Positions 4,011-6,344 of a stretch of DNA of 6,344 nt are shown piece by piece. The DNA lies in assembly GCA_030145015.1 (NCBI GenBank), contig JAQYWI010000257.1:1-6344 (forward strand), read 5' to 3'. The first letter of the stretch is position 1. Every line of letters begins with the position of its first letter. The notes beneath the pieces were generated by a model, which worked only from the letters and a program-made list of their open reading frames with translations, did no database searches and was not told the origin of the DNA. This stretch comes from Desulfobacterales bacterium. Its GTDB lineage: Bacteria > Desulfobacterota > Desulfobacteria > Desulfobacterales > JAHEIW01. Both the position numbers and the translations under genes were made by a program.

Positions 4011-6344
4011 ACCCTTTGCATGGAAAAACCGCCCATCCCTTATCGAACACCTTTTTCCGGTGCAGAAGATTTCTGCGGAGAGTTTTAAGGAGCAGATGGC
4101 GGGTGCAGGCAAAACCCTTACGGCTCTGGGGAGCTACTGGAAGGGGCGAAAACCTCTTATTCTCAATAAAGCCTGTATTTTGGGCGCTCTATTGCCTGCC
4201 ACGGATAATCATCTCAAAGACCTCGAAATTTTTGAACTGCTCATGGGGATGGACAGCCAGACAATGCAGCAGCGCCTTGAGGCAAACCTGCCAAAATCCA
4301 AACACCATGCCGTTGGGGAGTATCTGATACTCCCATATAACGAGAAGGTAAAAAAAGCCAAACGGCCCGAAGAGCTGCAAGAGAGCCTGTTTGACCATAT
4401 CTGGGAAAAAGTGAATAACCATCTGGGAACAGATGCGTCATCCTTTCCCGAACTGGTTGAACAGATGGGCATTGCTCGCTTTGGGCACCGGCCAAAGGTT
4501 GCCGATGTTTTTTGCGGCAGTGGGCAAATCCCTTTTGAGGCGGCACGCTTGGGCTGTGATGTTTATGCCGGCGACTTGAACCCCATTGCCTGCATGCTCA
4601 CCTGGGGCGCTTTTAACATTGTAGGGGCAAGTAAAGAGAAGCGGGCGGAGATTGACAAAGCGCAAAAGAAACTGGCAGAGCAGGTGCAAAGGGAGATAGA
4701 CGAACTCGGGGTGGAGACGGACGGCATGGGGTGGCGGGCAAAGGCCTATTTGTATTGCGCTGAGGTAAAGTGCCCCGAAACAGGATGGATGGTACCGCTC
4801 ATTTCCAGTTTAGAAATTAGTCGTGGGCAAAAGGTTATCGCTACACTTGTTCCTGTTATTGATGAAAAAAGGTATGAAATACAGATTAAGTATGTTGATA
4901 CATTGCAAGAAGCGGATAGATTTTTGCAAGGTTCATTGATTGATGGGGAGATAGTACACTCACCAGACGGTGTTACCGTGTATCGAACTAAAATTAGCAC
5001 GTTGCGTGGTGATTATAAAGACGGCAAGGGGAATAAAAACCGCCTGCGTTTGTGGGAAAAATCAGATTTTGTCCCTCATCCCGATGATATTTATCAGGAA
5101 CGGCTCTATTGCGTGCAGTGGATGCGTAAAAAATCGTCGGGAAAAGAGGATGAATACCAGTTCCGTGCGGTGACTGCCGATGACCTGAAACGGGAGCAGA
5201 AGGTGATTGACTATGTGGGCACCCATTTAGCCGAATGGCAGGAAAAAGGGTATGTACCGGATATGGTAATTGAAGCAGGTGATAAAACCGATGAGCCTAT
5301 CCGTACACGGGGCTGGACCCACTGGCACCATTTGTTTAATCCGCGGCAGTTGTTGGTGGGGGCTTTATATAGGCAAAAATTAGCAACCCACGAATATACA
5401 CAGTTTGGTCGATTTTTAGATTATAATGCGAAGCTTTGTAGGTGGAGTTCAAATCCTGGACCTGGCCGTGTGGGTAAAACTCAAAATGTTTTTTACAATC
5501 AAGCATTAAATACACTTTATACATATGCTAGCAGAGGTAGTGCCTGGACAAAAGAGTTTTTCTCGTTAGCAAAATTTAAGTCATACCCTTGTACTCAAAA
5601 TAAAATTGTTAATTCCCACGCCGCCCAAAATCTCACCACCGTCAACGACATTTATATCACCGACCCGCCCTATGGCGACGCCATTAAATACGAAGAAATC
5701 ACCGAATTCTTTATCGCCTGGCTCCGCAAAAATCCGCCGCCGGAATTTGCCCACTGGACGTGGGACAGCCGCCGTGCCCTTGCCATTAAGGGCGAAGACG
5801 AAGGCTTTCGCAGCGGTATGATTGCCGCTTACCGTAAAATGGCTGAGAAGATGCCGGACAACGGCATTCAAGTACTCATGTTCACCCACCGGTCTGGAAG
5901 CATCTGGGCCGACATGACCAATATCATCTGGGCCGGCGGTTTACAGGTGACCGCTGCCTGGTATGTGGTCACTGAAACCGATAGCGCCCTGCGCCAGGGC
6001 GCCAATGTCACCGGTACGATAATGCTGGTGTTACGCAAGCGAACAAAACAGCTTGAAACTTTTCGCGACGACCTGGGCTGGGAAATCGAAGCAGCCGTCA
6101 GAGAACAGGTGGAGTCTCTGCTTCGCCTCAACAAAACAGTCCGGGAACAGCGCTCGGAAGGGTTGTATACTGATGCGGATTTACAGATGGCGGGTTATGC
6201 CGCCGCGCTTAAAGTGCTCACTGCCTACTCAAGAATCGACGGCAAGGACATGGTCACAGAGTCCGAGGCCCCTCGTGTTCCGGGAAGAAAAACCTTTGTC
6301 GAGGAACTCATCGACTTTGCCGTGCAAACCGCGGTACAGTTTCT
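4003..6344 (+). CDS. DUF1156-type adenine-specific DNA methyltransferase (COG1743), 3' end missing
   Basis: This is the modification enzyme of the system, predicted to transfer a methyl group from S-adenosylmethionine to adenine in DNA. The frame is open for 780 codons to the window edge. The DUF1156 region lies at the N-terminus: RPSLIEHLFPVQKIS, then GSYWKGRKPLILNKACILGALLPATDN at about 44-70. The AdoMet motif is DVFCGSG at 168-174, followed by the acidic-loop segment AGDLNPIA at 189-196. The catalytic motif is DPPY at 554-557, so the N6-adenine (or N4-cytosine) class is indicated. Between them lies an unusually long stretch of about 355 residues with a reduced zinc-ribbon pattern (C252, C257P, C370) and the family block GWTHWHHLFNPRQLL. 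This order (AdoMet motif, recognition region, DPPY) is alpha-like. Base composition falls sharply in this stretch. It overlaps the AlbA_2 gene by 8 bases. Family call is strong; the target site cannot be read from sequence. Confidence 0.9.
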   Translation, partial: MLKPFAWKNRPSLIEHLFPVQKISAESFKEQMAGAGKTLTALGSYWKGRKPLILNKACILGALLPATDNHLKDLEIFELLMGMDSQTMQQRLEANLPKSKHHAVGEYLILPYNEKVKKAKRPEELQESLFDHIWEKVNNHLGTDASSFPELVEQMGIARFGHRPKVADVFCGSGQIPFEAARLGCDVYAGDLNPIACMLTWGAFNIVGASKEKRAEIDKAQKKLAEQVQREIDELGVETDGMGWRAKAYLYCAEVKCPETGWMVPLISSLEISRGQKVIATLVPVIDEKRYEIQIKYVDTLQEADRFLQGSLIDGEIVHSPDGVTVYRTKISTLRGDYKDGKGNKNRLRLWEKSDFVPHPDDIYQERLYCVQWMRKKSSGKEDEYQFRAVTADDLKREQKVIDYVGTHLAEWQEKGYVPDMVIEAGDKTDEPIRTRGWTHWHHLFNPRQLLVGALYRQKLATHEYTQFGRFLDYNAKLCRWSSNPGPGRVGKTQNVFYNQALNTLYTYASRGSAWTKEFFSLAKFKSYPCTQNKIVNSHAAQNLTTVNDIYITDPPYGDAIKYEEITEFFIAWLRKNPPPEFAHWTWDSRRALAIKGEDEGFRSGMIAAYRKMAEKMPDNGIQVLMFTHRSGSIWADMTNIIWAGGLQVTAAWYVVTETDSALRQGANVTGTIMLVLRKRTKQLETFRDDLGWEIEAAVREQVESLLRLNKTVREQRSEGLYTDADLQMAGYAAALKVLTAYSRIDGKDMVTESEAPRVPGRKTFVEELIDFAVQTAVQF

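Larger units (their letters stand above)
1..6344 (+). other. Candidate anti-phage operon: DUF499 ATPase, DUF3780, AlbA_2 protein, DUF1156 methyltransferase
   Basis: All four genes point the same way with junctions of -4, +20 and -8 bases, so a single transcript is very likely. DUF499, DUF3780 and DUF1156 (COG1743) proteins are known to me as a conserved defence-island set. The AlbA_2 gene between DUF3780 and the methyltransferase is not part of that core as I know it. No promoter or terminator is visible, so the transcript begins upstream and continues past the right edge. The helicase and nuclease components expected for such systems are not in the window and are only inferred to lie downstream or upstream. 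Confidence 0.8.

Noticed and set aside
3800..4327. 175-codon plus-strand ORF across the AlbA_2/methyltransferase junction
   Set aside because: It overlaps two well-supported genes in another frame and its translation is low in recognisable structure and rich in Cys, Arg and Pro.
5581..5889. 102-codon minus-strand ORF
   Set aside because: Antisense to the DPPY-containing part of the methyltransferase. The GC-rich codons there open antisense frames by chance.
5984..6002. GC-rich hairpin (8-bp stem GCGCCCTG, 3-base loop) as a terminator
   Set aside because: It is inside the methyltransferase reading frame and has no following T tract, so it is probably a by-product of codon choice (SALRQGA).

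Overview
The window is one tightly packed, rightward-transcribed operon fragment with no intergenic space longer than about 20 bases. Four coding regions follow one another: the C-terminal two thirds or so of a DUF499-type ATPase (38-1993, with its upstream reading frame broken near position 38), a DUF3780 protein (1990-2553), a Schlafen AlbA_2 / RecG-like ATP-binding protein (2574-4010), and a DUF1156-type adenine-specific DNA methyltransferase (4003 to beyond 6344). Neither end is a natural boundary: the first gene starts upstream of the window and the last has no stop codon inside it.

DUF499, DUF3780 and DUF1156 proteins are recognised by me from family memory as a recurring trio in bacterial defence islands, where they are named as anti-phage-associated proteins and usually accompanied by a helicase and often a nuclease. 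The natural reading is a modification-based phage defence system: the methyltransferase marks host DNA, the large ATPase and the small DUF3780 protein form or serve the sensing and restriction machinery, and helicase and nuclease genes should lie downstream of the right edge. The start codons support co-translation: an ATGA overlap joins DUF499 to DUF3780, and an 8-base overlap joins the AlbA_2 gene to the methyltransferase.

The distinctive point is the AlbA_2 gene embedded between DUF3780 and the methyltransferase. It is translationally coupled to the methyltransferase, keeps an acidic N-terminal pattern like that of Schlafen RNases, and carries an in-frame four-copy TEQV tandem repeat before its C-terminal winged helix. 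It could be a regulator of the operon or an effector added to the defence system. A second point is the sharp base-composition change inside the methyltransferase: the predicted target-recognition part between the AdoMet motif and the DPPY motif is much more AT-rich than both flanks.

The host cannot be named from this window. It is a bacterium of moderate GC content (roughly 45-50 percent by eye, estimated from hand-counted blocks) that uses Shine-Dalgarno sites and ATG starts. No RNA genes, insertion sequences, CRISPR arrays, attachment sites, promoters or terminators were found.
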